From the NCBI RefSeq assembly GCF_008831285.2, contig NC_045147.1, positions 17,462,854 to 17,526,853 of the forward strand: a DNA stretch of 64,000 bases. Direction: 5' to 3'. The notes under the pieces were generated by a model, which saw only the letters and a program-made list of their open reading frames with translations, ran no database searches and was not told the DNA's origin. A program made the translations under genes and the position numbers. Source of the stretch: Nymphaea colorata (taxonomy: Eukaryota > Streptophyta > Magnoliopsida > Nymphaeales > Nymphaeaceae). Shown here piece after piece: positions 12,501 to 23,877 of the stretch (the stretch's first letter is position 1; each line of letters opens with the position of its first letter).

Positions 12501-15500
12501 GGAATAAGTCCAAAAAAGTTAGGTGCAACAAATGATGTTTGATTATCAAGAAACCACTGGGATGAAGCAATGACTATTAAGAACTAGACTATATCATTAT
12601 AAAAAGGCAATACTTGGTGAAGCACTTTAAAAACGTAACGAATGGAGTAGGAAGACCTAGCTTGCCGTTTGATATGCTACAGTACTTGGGAGCAATAAAT
12701 AAATTAAACTAGAAATATGTACTTCATCACTATGGGCCTGCAGGATGACCTTAATATGCAGCTTACCCAAATATCCATAGAGAGACTGCAAGGATCATTG
12801 TGCCAACCATCACCCATTCATTCTTCGTAACAGGCCCCATCTCCTTCAGTTTCTGTTCTGCCAAAGCAGGTGCATTGGGAGTATCTTTGGTTTCAGGAGG
12901 AAAGATTTTGTAAAGCAAATAAGGAGTAGCGAGTAGAGAAACAATTGCAGGTAAACTCGCAGCTTTAAACCAGGAAACCCAGGGACTGGCAATTTTTACA
13001 CCAAGTTCTTCAGCCAATCTTAGGCAGAGTAGGTTCTGTGCTGCGGCAGTTAAGAAAAGAGCACTAGAATTTCCTGCTGACTGTAAAGCATAAAGAAGTA
13101 ATTAACCGAAAGATTAACACATCATCACATAAAGATGGTATGTTGCAGGAATAAAAACACCACAGAGAAACTCCAAAACTGAACCAATTACCAGCCAATA
13201 AAATTTGAACCAACATTTTGCATCGTGGACCCTATTTTTCTTTCCTCAAGCAAACTAGGATTAGCACATCCCTTCTAGTTTATACCAGAGGCACCTAGGG
13301 TCCATCCTACATATTTGAACTATTGATCTCTTTCGATCCGTAGGCCTGAGGTCCAACCTCTTAACCAAGCAGATGGAGGTTTTTGTTGGCAAATAATTCT
13401 TAACATGTTGTGTGCAGATATGACCTATAACTTTGATCTACATGATAAGTAATAAGATCCACAACACATCAAAAAACAAGTTTTAATTGTTTTACGTCAC
13501 ATCACAAGATGAAATTATTCAATTTTAATGCAAACAATAAATGAAAATAGTCTCATTCATAATCTTCATCTCCATCTTGACCTTTCATAGAAGAAAAGGA
13601 AAGACCTTCTTTCTCCAAACAAGAATCGGTCACCCAAGCACAGATGTGCCTTCAAGTCGATGATTTGACAATGAAAACAATGATTCCCTTTCAAAATTGT
13701 TACAAGTTTTCCCTCCTTCAACTCTTAGATATGTTTGTAAATGAAGAGGAAGGTAAGTTTTAAAACTCATTTTGAAAAAGGGGGTTCAGACACCCTACTT
13801 TTCCAAATAGAGCCGTATCGTATGAGACAGGCTGTGTATCACATGATACATGCATTACTCCAAACACCAAAAGAAAAAAATGACTGGAAGGGGAAGCAGT
13901 CCTAACATAGGTGTCTTGCAGTTTCACAAATGCCCCTAGAACATATACAATACACTACCTGTTTGTAATACAGGTGGTGCATCTTATTGCAAATTCAAAA
14001 AGTGACAATACATATCATACGATACAGCCCCATATAACAATTGAAGGTCAACGCTCCACACACTCTATTTGTTAATTTCTCTTTAAACAAAATAAAGAGA
14101 AAAAAAAAGTATGATATAAAATGCTAACAAAGGAGTAACAAGTAGAATAGAAGTGTCTATACCAAACTACAGAAAAGGGATATTATTGTTTAAAACTAGG
14201 GTTTCTAATAATTTAAGGTGGTCGCACACATGGTAATATATTACATTACAGAAACATCTATCGAAGATGCACTCAAACATATGCAATGGCACTAAGCCCA
14301 GCATAAATAAACATATCATCAGAAAAGACCATAATAAGACTAAGTCAAGCCATGAAACACCTGCCATCTTCTCCCACCATTTCCATTACTGGCTAATTTG
14401 ATGATGTTCCAATTCTCGTGAACTGTACAAAGTAAAACAGCTAACTTATTCCCTTGATTGCCAGAACTTCCTTACAATGTGTTCCTACTTAGGATTTTCA
14501 TGTACATCTGCGACACGTTCGTTGCAAGGGTTGTCCCAACATAAACTTAACAAACAAGCTCCCGACTACATTGGCCCTCATCAGCAATACCTCAAAATGC
14601 CCAAATCTAATAATTTAAAAAACCTATTCCCTTTCCTGAATGTTTTCGCAGCATCAGTACTAGTTTCAGCGCAAAGTGAGAGCTTCCCTTTTCGGATATT
14701 GAAGCATGTGTCGAGGTAATTTGGATTAGGATGTGAACCAGGATTATGGGAGCTCCGGCGAGGGACGGAAAATAGTAAGGCTAGAATTTTCCAATGTCAC
14801 CTCACCGTTATCGGCGACAAACAGCGAAAGGTTTCACAGTTTAACTCAAGTTCATCAATGTGTTGATTCAAATGAAACCTACAATCTCCAATTCCAAGTC
14901 CAATGCAAGAGAATAAAGGACAAGAAAAAAAGAGAAAAAAAGGAAAATGGAACCTGGAACTGCGATTGGACCAAATAGGAACCCAATTTCCTTGCAGAGG
15001 GTTCCCCAGGCTTGCTTCCCGCAGAGAGCGCCAGAGACTTGATGATGGGCAGGAAGACCCCGCCGGCCCTAGCCGTCGTGCTCGGCATCGCCGGTGCGAT
15101 CAACGTCTCGCTGATGGTGAGCCCGTACGACAGCCCGAGCGTGCTGCTGCCGAGCCACTTGACGAAGTAAGTGGCGATGCGGTCCCCGAGCCCCGTCTTC
15201 ACGAAGCCTCGGGCGAAGAAGAAAGAGATGACAATGAGCCAGATAACCTCGCTGGTGAATGCGCCGAACGCCGCCGCAAAGGGGAGCGTCTGGGTGGCCA
15301 CCGCAGTCGTCAGGCCAATGAACGCCCAAGCCCCGACGGGCAGGGGGCCGAGAACCAACCCCGCGATCGTCGAGAGGAAGATTGCCAGAAGCTGCCATGC
15401 TTGCGCCGATACCTCGACCGGCTTCGGCACAGCAAATCTCACCAGAAGCCCGATCGCCACCGATATCACGAAAGGCACTAACTTCGCGCCCTCCGGTGCC

Positions 15501-15757
15501 GCTGCCGCCGGCGGAGAATCAGTCTTCTGGGCGGAAGCTTTGATCCTAAACCGGGTGGGAGACGAGTTCGGGGACAAAGGGAATCGGAATTCCCGGCGAG
15601 GGAAGGGCGAGAGTCGGAGGGAGTTGCAGAGAGAAGGGAGGGAAGGGGAAGGAAGAGGAGGACTAAGGTGCGTTCGTCTGCACTTTGGCGAGGTGAGGTG
15701 ATGGGAAAAGAGGGAATATGAGAGGGACGGCGTGCGGGAGAAGACCAAACTCTCCAT
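9600..15757 (-). CDS. DIT2: Plastid glutamate/malate translocator, DiT2 type
   Basis: The product exchanges dicarboxylates, chiefly glutamate for malate, across the plastid inner envelope and serves photorespiratory ammonia reassimilation. Four exons on the minus strand fit GT-AG rules and phase: 14954-15757, 12767-13080, 10365-10813 and 9600-9715. They give 1683 bp and 560 residues, close to the roughly 560 usual for the family. The first 75 or so residues are Ser/Pro/Arg-rich with almost no acidic residues, as in a chloroplast transit peptide. The body has the family's hydrophobic helices and hallmark stretches such as AWQLLAIFLSTIAGLVLGPL, FFFARGFVKTGLGDRIATYF, NWDDCL.EKSAWDTL.WFA and FASQTGH.GALY. 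The short last exon ends in FWWKFLGLF. I chose the ATG at 15757 (MESLVF) over an upstream in-frame ATG at 15799 because family members begin this way. The wording AWQLL and LGPLPVGAWAF favours DiT2 over DiT1. The family assignment is firm; the substrate is inferred. Confidence 0.93.
11640..11930. repeat. Repeat fragments inside a DiT2 intron
   Basis: A stretch rich in CTCAAGCTCAAG-like motifs (11655-11750) is followed by repeated palindromic ATATCATGATAT motifs (about 11820-11925). Both look like fragments of dispersed repeats in the intron between exons 2 and 3. No ends were found. Confidence 0.45.
13285..13390 (-). mobile_element. Possible tRNA-derived SINE fragment in a DiT2 intron
   Basis: Read on the minus strand, a segment resembling a tRNA A box (TGGTTAAGAGGTTGGACC) is followed about 15 bp later by a B-box-like GGATCGAAAG. 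That order and spacing suit the 5' head of a plant SINE. No poly-A tail or target duplication was identified, so this is tentative. Confidence 0.35.
13395..14045 (+). mobile_element. Relative of the hAT-like element found in the RIBBA intron
   Basis: The sequence is collinear with 26960-27600 over several hundred bases. Shared landmarks include AAGTTTTAATTGTT, TCATTCATAATCTTCATC, TCGGTCACCCA, AAATGAAGAGGAAG and a GTTT....ATACAGGTGGTG palindrome. It lacks the long foldback seen in the other copy, and its outer ends are less clear. It is non-coding. Confidence 0.65.
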
Positions 15758-16428
15758 TGGGAAATGCAGGGGATGGAAAAGGAACTGCCAATTCCCCAAT
15801 ACCTTCGCGCGATCTCCCTTTTCTTCTTCCCGGCGTTCCCGCCGCTTTCTTCTTGCTGACCGGAACGCGCGAAAAGGGAACTGCCGATCTTAGCTACTTG
15901 CTTGGTGGGTGGGTATATACCGGAAGGCAAAGAACGGGGGCCATGACGGGGCAACCGGGTTCATCCTATGACCAAACTGCCCCTATTCTTTTATGCTTTT
16001 CTGAGGAGCAGCGTTTAAAGGAGGCATGGGAATTGCGAGAATCACGCGGGGAGAAAGTCGGTAGAAGGTTGTGTGTGTGATCCCAATCAACTGGGGCTCA
16101 ATCGGGAGACTCCCGCTTTCCGGTGCGTCCCGGTTGTCGGAAAGCTAGGGGTGGGACCCACGTGGTTTAACGGCTCCAAAGCCACGAGGAACTAGACCAG
16201 ACGCCTCGTGGATGTCGCGGTGGTCATCGACACGTGGCATGAAACACATGTCTGGATATGGGCCTGCAAGATCCAGATCAGTTAGTGTATGATACGTAGC
16301 GCATACGTGCTCCATGGATCAAGGGCTTACCAATCGTGTAAATTTATTTTATCAAGTTCATATTTTATATGAGATTTATAGTTTCCACCACTTGTATATA
16401 CTAATGCATTAACTACCTAGTTTCCGGT
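15758..16428. promoter_or_regulatory. Upstream region of DiT2 with two G-box motifs
   Basis: A perfect CCACGTGG lies at 16158-16165 and an ACACGTGGC lies at 16230-16238, about 400-480 bp upstream of the DiT2 start codon. G-boxes are bound by bZIP and bHLH/PIF factors and are common in light-regulated plant genes. Function here is inferred from motif and position only. The region next to the start is GC-rich compared with the rest of the window. Confidence 0.5.
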
Positions 16429-16447
16429 GTGTGTGTGTGTGTGTGTA
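16429..16447 (+). repeat. (GT)n microsatellite
   Basis: A short run of GT dinucleotides. The sequence around it up to about 16720 shows no gene. Confidence 0.85.
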
Positions 16448-16729
16448 GTGGTCGAGACATAGTTTTGCGTCTCGAAAATCTCTCTTTTGTTATGTTGCAT
16501 GAGAGCAAGTTTTCCTTATACTATGTACAGTGCTCTCGTGTTCCTGACAGTTTTTTCTTGAAAGGTAATGGGATCAGAATTTTGAATTTGGACATTATAT
16601 CTAGAATTTTATGGTTTCAAAGTCTTCTTTAGCTTTGATTTCTGCTGCCAGAATTTCCATTTTCAGAACCGTGTCATGGCGAGATGCAATGTTAGGATTG
16701 CATTCATCAGACTGTAACTCCTTGTATCT

Positions 16730-18060
16730 TTACATCCCTCGGCAAGCTCAACGTGGCTGGCCTTACATGGAGCTTGGAATGGGGCCAAAACAGTTGTGGT
16801 CCTGAATGCTTTTGTGAATTCATCAGCCATATAATCTTTCGTGGAAGGATAGCCAATTTGAAGTTCTTCTTTGACAGTTGATCTCTACCTAACAATGTGG
16901 ATGTCAATTTCAATTTGCTTGCTTCGAAGGATGAAATGTTGGATGGACCGTGCAAGATTTCTAGTGCCTATGCTTTCATGCTGGCGTATCTGATGGTTGG
17001 TCAAGGTGATGCCAAGATCTTGGATTTGGAGAAGGAATTGCAATCACAATAACTGTGCTCGGCCAAAGGATTTGATGATGCGGGGTACGTTGCTTCTGCA
17101 CTGGAGAGAGCTACAAATATCGTTTCTTGGAGCCCAATGAGATGGGTTAACTGTGTGGACCTATGGCAAAGCTTCCAAATGATTTTTTATCCTTTGGGCA
17201 ATCAACCCTGTTAGCTACTGTGAAGGCATAGAGAGAGGGCAATTTGGAGGAATGAGAATGAAATATTAAATGATGAATGCCCTTGAGGCAACGCAATATG
17301 CAGTTAATTTACTGCTGCCAATGCCCCATAGGTAGGCCTATGCATCTACTCAAACACTTACCACAGAGGCAATACAAGGCCCTCACAACCCTCTGTACAA
17401 GGTCCATCTTCAAATTTAGTGTCGAAATTTAGTTTGAGAGTGGCTAGAACGGAGTTTGCAACAAGTTTGACATTCACCGTGTTTGTTCTCTTGAGCAAAT
17501 AAAACATGCGTCCCAATCCTTCCTGCAAATTTACTATCCCCAGCTGTTGTATGAGTTGATCCCAGCTAGAAACTATGTTTTGTGGTAATGCCATCCACAT
17601 AGTTAAGCAAGAAATATTTAAGAATGATGAATTTCTGTAAACAAAAAGTAGTACCGGCACCAAATATTTTTGCTGCATGAAACTCATGGTGGGGCGATAT
17701 ATCAAACACAGGAACCAAGTTCTAGGAGCTTGTCTTTGACCATATAATAGTTTGTGGTTGCATCCCTTTTGTAGTAGCAGAAATTATAAGTGGCTCTCCA
17801 ATCTAGCTAGCAGACAAAGAATAGAATGAGTGGGCAAGACAGTAATGGAGTTTGTGTGCCTTCTTCGGCAACCTTGCAGATTGAGCCATCTTAAGGGACC
17901 TGATGGCTACCATAAACCAGGTCTTTGATGGCGGAGGCAAAATCCTGAACATTGTAAATAGTGAGACCTGATTTTGTACAGGTTTCAGAAACAAATGACT
18001 GAATTTGTAGAAAAGCAAACAGAGAGAAAGGCTAGCTGCATGAGATGCAATCAAACCACA
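16730..18060 (-). mobile_element. Ty1/copia retrotransposon fossil, RT and RNase H part
   Basis: On the minus strand, a copia reverse-transcriptase motif of the type LYG.(K/R)QAPR.W lies near 17725-17765 and a YVD-type catalytic neighbourhood near 17585-17620. RNase H motifs (SSAEA.Y, then KQIEIDIH.VR and KD.MAD.FTKA) lie between about 16740 and 17120. Their order fits one copia pol region running leftward. It is clearly broken, with many breaks. No LTRs of its own were found, and it looks older than its neighbour at 18469-22089. Confidence 0.7.
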
Positions 18061-18468
18061 ACAGTATCCAATTTATCACCATAGAAACAAAACTGAAAAC
18101 CAGCTCCTTCCATGTTAACTGCGACTGGTAGGACATGCTCCCAACTCCCAAACATGAACAAGGACTCACTTTCACGGCTTCACGTCCGGAATCAAGTCAT
18201 TGCTTCTGTACTTTCTCAATGTAAAGCATGACAGGAGACAAAAACCAATAGAACGACAATGAGGAGACTTAATAAATATATCTTCTCTTTCTTAAGATGA
18301 TTTCAAGTACACTCTATCAGTCTATGTTGGAAGGACATTCAACCACGTACTGAACTCCTGTTGTTTATGTATTCATACTAAACTCAGTCTACCATGTTAT
18401 GGACGGTCTCGTGTTTGAAGCACTCAATCTTACAAGGACAACATCATAATAGATAAGTCGTTGTTTTT

Positions 18469-18914
18469 TGTTTGCTAAAGGAATGACCTGTCTGCACGTC
18501 TTCTTCTTGTGCTCCTGTGAATGGCACAACATACAACACAAAACACAAGAACAACACATACACTAATTCAACACTTGTTTCTACAAGTGATCACAAGGCA
18601 TGATACAAGATAGCAGCAGAAATCTACACACACACAACACTAAAATTTTGAGCACACTTGAAACTTGAAAGTCTTTCTCACACACTTTAGCCGACCCAAA
18701 GGGCCATATATATACATGGAAAAAAAATTGAAAAATAAATGACATGACTCTTGGTGATTCCACTATGGCCATAATTGACATATGCATTAAATACAAAAAC
18801 TGAAAATTAAAGTAGGCAAGCTGAAGAGGCACTTGTGAGGAACCCAAAAGTTGAACGCTTCACCTTCTTCATAAAGACAGCTGCACGTTTTTAATTTTGC
18901 TTTAACTTTCATCA
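18469..18914 (-). repeat. Copia 3' LTR
   Basis: Read on the minus strand it begins TGATGAAAG and ends TTAGCAAACA, matching the other LTR. It is preceded on that strand by a purine-rich tract (AAGGGAGAG). Confidence 0.8.
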
Positions 18915-21680
18915 CTCTCCCTTAATGCAAAGTTTGAGACACCAAGATTAGAATGAAACTTCACAAATTTTGGGTATGAAAGTGTCTTAGTAAACTCATT
19001 TGCAACTTATTCATTGGTTGAACAATATTTCAGCACGATTTAACCTTTACCAACAATCTCACAAATGAAATGATGACGAAGTTCAATATGTTTTATTTGT
19101 CCATGGTAAATCGGATTTCTTGTCATTGCTATAGTTGTCTGGTTGTCACAATGGATTGGTGTTTCTTGAGTTTGACTTTGACCAAGATCTTCCAAAACTC
19201 GACGCATTCAAATTGCTTGACAAGTAGCTGCAGATGCAGCAACATACTCTGCTTCTGAAGATGATAATGTCGTCGCACTTTGCTTCTTTGAACACCATGA
19301 TATAACACCTGATCCAAGTGTAAAAACATAGCCGCTTGTGCTCCTTCGATCTTCTACAGCTCCTGCCCAGTCACTATCAGTGTAACCAAGTAAGTTAAAA
19401 CAAACATCTAATTTATACCAAATTCCATATTCATGAACCTGGATACCAAGCTGACAACAAATAAAATATCTGGTCGTGCATGAGTCAAATATAACAAGCC
19501 ACCAACTAGACTTCTAAACAATGCTTCATTGGCCTTAACAGTCCCATCAAACAAAGTCAACTTTTCACCTGTGTTCTTGGGAGCAGAACATGACTTGCAA
19601 TCTAACATTTTGTACCTCTTAAGTAGGTTTAATGCATATTTTTCTTGAGAGATAAAAATGCCATTATTTGTTTGGACAACTTGAAGACCAATGAAGAAAT
19701 GCAATAAACCCAAATCTGACATTTCGAACTTACTCATCATCCTGTTCTTGAATTTTTGAATAAGCACATGATCCTATGTAAATAATGTCATCTACATAAC
19801 ACATACCACAAACATGTCAATACCTTCATTTTTCAAGTATAATCTGATTTCACTGTCACAATGTCGAAACTCATTTTTGTAAAGATATATGTCAAGCCTC
19901 TCATACCATGCTCTTGGTGCTTGCTTGAGGTCATAAAGGACCTTCTTCAACTTATACACTTTTTTCTTCAATCCACTTATGACAAAACCATGTGGTTGAT
20001 GTACATATGCATCTTCTTTTAAAGCACCATTCAAAAAAACAGATTTAACATTAAATTGAAATACATTCCATTTTAAGTGAACTGCTAGTGCCAATACTAG
20101 TCTAATAGTCTCAAAATGAGCAACATGAGAAAAAGTTTCAAAATAATCAATGCCATATTTTTGTACATACCTTCTGACGACTAGTCTGGCCTTATATTTT
20201 TACACATTTCCATCGATATTATACTTCAATATATAAATTCATTTCACACTTATAGGTTCATTTCCTTGTGGCAAATCTGTAAACTGCTATGTATCATTTT
20301 TCTTAATTGTAGTGATCACTTCTTGCATTGTTTTTTCTCATTCTTCTTTACCACATGCTTTCTCATAACATGATGGTTCAGCTATCATAAAAGCAAATGA
20401 ACAAGAAGCATATATGTCACGGAGAGATTGTATCTTTTTTGGTGGAGAAGATTCATCTGTAATTATTTCGACATCTTCTTTATGATCTGAATTGGTTTCT
20501 TTTGAATGAGTAACACTTGACGATGATGCATGTGAATGAGAAGTTGATTCAACAAATGGAATATGTTGATCTTTTATTGTTGCCCACTCCCATGATTCAT
20601 TCTCATAAAAAATGATATCACGCCGAATGATTAAAGACTTTATTACTGGATTGTATAGTCTATAACCTTTTGGGTTATTACTATAACCCACAAAAATACA
20701 TTTCTCATTTTTTTTATCCATTTTGTCTCGACTGCTAGAATCAAACAAGGAGTACGCAATGCATCAAAAAACTTTTAAATTACTTGCATCAGGTTTTTTC
20801 TCTCACCATGTTTCATATGGAGTCATATTGCGGAGTGCTTTGGTTGGTAATATATTGAGAAGATACACAACTGTAGCCACTGTTTCAGCCCAAAACTCAT
20901 TTGAAAGATGTTTCTCATTCAACATGCTACGAGCCATCTCTACCACTATACAGTTCTTTCTTTCAGCAACTTCATTTTATTGGAGAGTTTTTCTTACCGT
21001 TAACTGTCTTTGTATACCATGTAATTTGTAGAAATTGTCAAAATCATTTGACAGAAATTCTCCCCCTCTATCGGTACAAAATATTTTTCTAGGTCGCCCG
21101 TATTCTTTTTCTGCAAATACTTTAAATTCTTTGAATTTTTCAAAGCTTCTGATTTTTCAGAAAGAAAAAACACCAAACTCATGCGAGAAATATCATCAGT
21201 AGTAGTGCACATGACAAAGAACAAAATGTTTCCAATCGAGCTTTCACACTTTGATGTTTATGCCTTAATTGCAGACATGAACAAAGTGTCTAAGTTATGA
21301 CACTTAAGATATGAACACTTGCACTACAATGGACCCAAGTTATTGGGGCAGAAAAAATTAGTTGTTGGTTTACTTCATCTTACCATTAATGAAGATATTT
21401 TGTGAAGCATGTGTGTATGGAAAACAACATCGCTTTCCATTTTCAGTTGAGAAAACATGGAGAGTAAAAACACCTTTAGAATTAGTACATGTTGACATTT
21501 GTGGACCAACAATAACTCCATCTTTAAATACTGAGCGATTGAAAAATATTCGAGCCATTAGCCATAATGAACAAAAATTTTCCACAGAATTACATTGTAT
21601 GCTTCTCTTTTGCATTCTTACCAGCAATCACGACAACACAATGATGCTTAAAATGGATCAACCTCAAGCTCTAATACCAC

Positions 21681-22089
21681 TGTTTGCTAAAGGAATGACC
21701 TGCCTGCACGTCCTCTTCTTGTGCTCTTGAAGAACAACACATACACTAAACCAGCACTTGCTTCTACAAGTGATCACGAGGCATGACACAAGGTAGCAGC
21801 AGAAATCTAAACACACACGACACTAAAATTTTGAGTACACTTGAAAGCCTTTCTCACACACTTTAGCGTACCCAAAAACTGAAAAATAAATGACATGACT
21901 ATTGGTGATTCCACTATGACCATAATTGACATGACTCTTAGTGATTCCACTATGACCATAATTGACATATGTATTAAAAAAAAATTAAAGTAGGCAAGTC
22001 AAAGAGGCACTTGTGAAGAACCAAAAATTGGACGCTTCACCTTGTTCATAAAGACAGCTGCATGTTTTTAATTTTGCATTATTTCATCA
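21681..22089 (-). repeat. Copia 5' LTR with adjoining primer-binding site
   Basis: Direct repeat of 18469-18914 with the same terminal TG...CA in the minus orientation. TGGTATTAGAGC follows it on that strand just inside the element. Confidence 0.8.
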
Positions 22090-22830
22090 TTTTTGATGAC
22101 AACCAATGAATAAGGGGGCTCAAGTTAAAGTCTCCTTATTTCCCTTTCTAAAGTTACAAAAATGGTGAATGAATGCTATTCATGACAAAATTAAAGTTTG
22201 TCACTTTGGAAAATATAAAGTTATGTAGTTTTTTATATTGTCCCATAAAACTATGAAGTGTTTAAGCCTTTTATGCTATGCTAGAAAATATTACAAAAAC
22301 AGTACATGATATTCCTTTTTTTGTGAAGCAGACTAACAGTGCTTTACCTTTTTGCTGCTTTTACAAAAAGTCAATGGTTACGTCTACCTACCTTTAATGC
22401 TGAATTGAGGAGATTTCATTTCTATCCTTGCAAAGTATCATGGCAAAAGGTGAATATATTTTTGAAAACTTTTAGAAACCTAACACGTTACCTTTTGAAA
22501 AGCTAGAGATGAAGGTTTGGTCATCGAGTACAAAATCTATAGGAACTACCATAAAATGATGTTTTCTTTTGTCATTTAAAATCATTTTTTAAAAGCTAAA
22601 AAAGCTGGAAACGCTTTGACTCTCTTCCTAATACGATTCACGAATCCGCAACGCTACATGGATTCTTCCGTATTTGAAGATGCAGACTAGACGCAGATTA
22701 ATTTGCATTTTGTGCTTGAGATTCGTTCTGAAAAATGCCGCTTTATCGTATAATTTTGAAACTATGGGTGGTTTTCAATATTATGGTTGAAAGGCCGTTG
22801 CCTGGACGAACATTCTCTCTAACTTTTTAG
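22090..22830. other. Intergenic, no gene recognised
   Basis: AT-rich sequence between the retrotransposon and the presumed RIBBA promoter. No features were recognised. Confidence 0.5.
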
Positions 22831-22849
22831 CGAACACCACTACCAACTT

Positions 22850-22890
22850 ATCTCTCTCTCTCACGCTCGCTCTCTCTCTCTCTTCCCTTG
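22850..22890 (+). promoter_or_regulatory. Pyrimidine patch of the presumed RIBBA 5' region
   Basis: CT-rich tracts, twice interrupted, lie upstream of the first candidate exon. Such Y patches are frequent near plant transcription starts and in 5' UTRs. No TATA box could be tied to a start site with confidence. Confidence 0.35.
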
Positions 22891-23037
22891 GCTCGCTTAC
22901 GTTCCTTCAGAACAAGCGTGGTGGTTTCAAAATCAATCCCTCCGCAAGAAGTTAGGTGCGAATCCGTTTAATTCAGGCCTGAATTCTTCGATGAGATATC
23001 AACTGATCCTTTTTCTTTCTTTTCTGATTGGTCGGTC

Positions 23038-23163
23038 ATGTTGTTTTCGTCGATAGAACAATTGATTCGAATTCTGAAGGAAGCCCGCGAAACAAATGGC
23101 GGGAGCGAGAGGAATCAGTTCTTTGAGAATGACTTGCCCCACGATGGAAATCTCTCGGTTGGG
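23038..23163 (+). other. Candidate first coding exon of RIBBA
   Basis: An ATG-started frame of 42 codons (MLFSSIEQLIRILK...) ends at a strong donor, GGG|GTAAGT, in phase 0. That phase is compatible with an exon beginning at 23878. The peptide does not look like a typical transit peptide, so this could instead be 5' UTR sequence or unrelated. Confidence 0.3.
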
Positions 23164-23877
23164 GTAAGTCTTGGGCCTGGTTTGTCAGATTTTTTTCTTT
23201 TTTTCATTTTTCCTTTCCACTTCTGCTGGGGCGTCAAGTTAACGGCTTCTATACATAGTTATCTTGGTTTAATTTTCAGTAGAAAAGCTCGGAATCGAAA
23301 TTGTCTTCTCCATTGAATATTCCTATTAACTAGGTTTCTCCATCACTTAGTTTATCGATCATTTGAAGTTTATTGATCATTTGATACCCCCCGATGCTAC
23401 CGTCTGTACGTTTTCATGAATGTGAACCCTTAGATAAGTTCTAGACTTTGATATTGTTTAAATAATTCAGTCTTAGAGGAGAAATATTTTGAGTTTTATG
23501 TAGTGCTGCACGCATAATTTTGTGGTGGTTGGGTACTGCAAATAATACAATACTGTGGTTATCCTATTATGCAGCGAGGGAGAGAGAAAGCTGCCAGCTT
23601 GTACGCGTTGTCACAAACATCCGTCTGGGCCGTCTTGGCAATAAAAGAATGCAAAGAAAACACGAGTGGAAACGCTATTTACTAAGTAAAACTCGGTGTT
23701 TTCATTATGATCATGACAGTTTGGTCATCGTATTGGCGTATTATTGTGAAATATATTCTCAATATCTGGCAAATCATCATCACACTAAGAAAAAAATCAT
23801 TTATAACCTAGCAAAGGTAAAATGTTGGCAGATACTAAGAAAATGCCTCCTGTAAGGTAAATATAGAAATTCACAAG

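Larger units (their letters stand above)
18469..22089 (-). mobile_element. Ty1/copia LTR retrotransposon fossil bounded by LTRs
   Basis: Two direct LTRs flank the element and a run of five T lies immediately outside each end, fitting a 5-bp target duplication, though low complexity weakens that point. Inside the right-hand (5') LTR is a primer-binding site close to TGGTATCAGAGC, the usual initiator-tRNA-Met complement, in the minus orientation. A purine tract adjoins the left-hand (3') LTR. Recognisable parts are copia reverse transcriptase at about 19408-20094 (minus), an integrase C-terminal region at 20338-20748 (minus) and a pre-integrase region at about 21250-21560 that reads on the plus strand. 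At 3.6 kb it is shorter than the usual 5 kb or so. It is broken in many places. The LTRs differ by indels and scattered changes, suggesting a moderately old insertion. Confidence 0.85.

Noticed and set aside
14903-15701. Long plus-strand frames of 176-192 codons
   Set aside because: They are antisense shadows of the GC-rich first exon of DiT2 and have low-complexity, Arg-rich translations.
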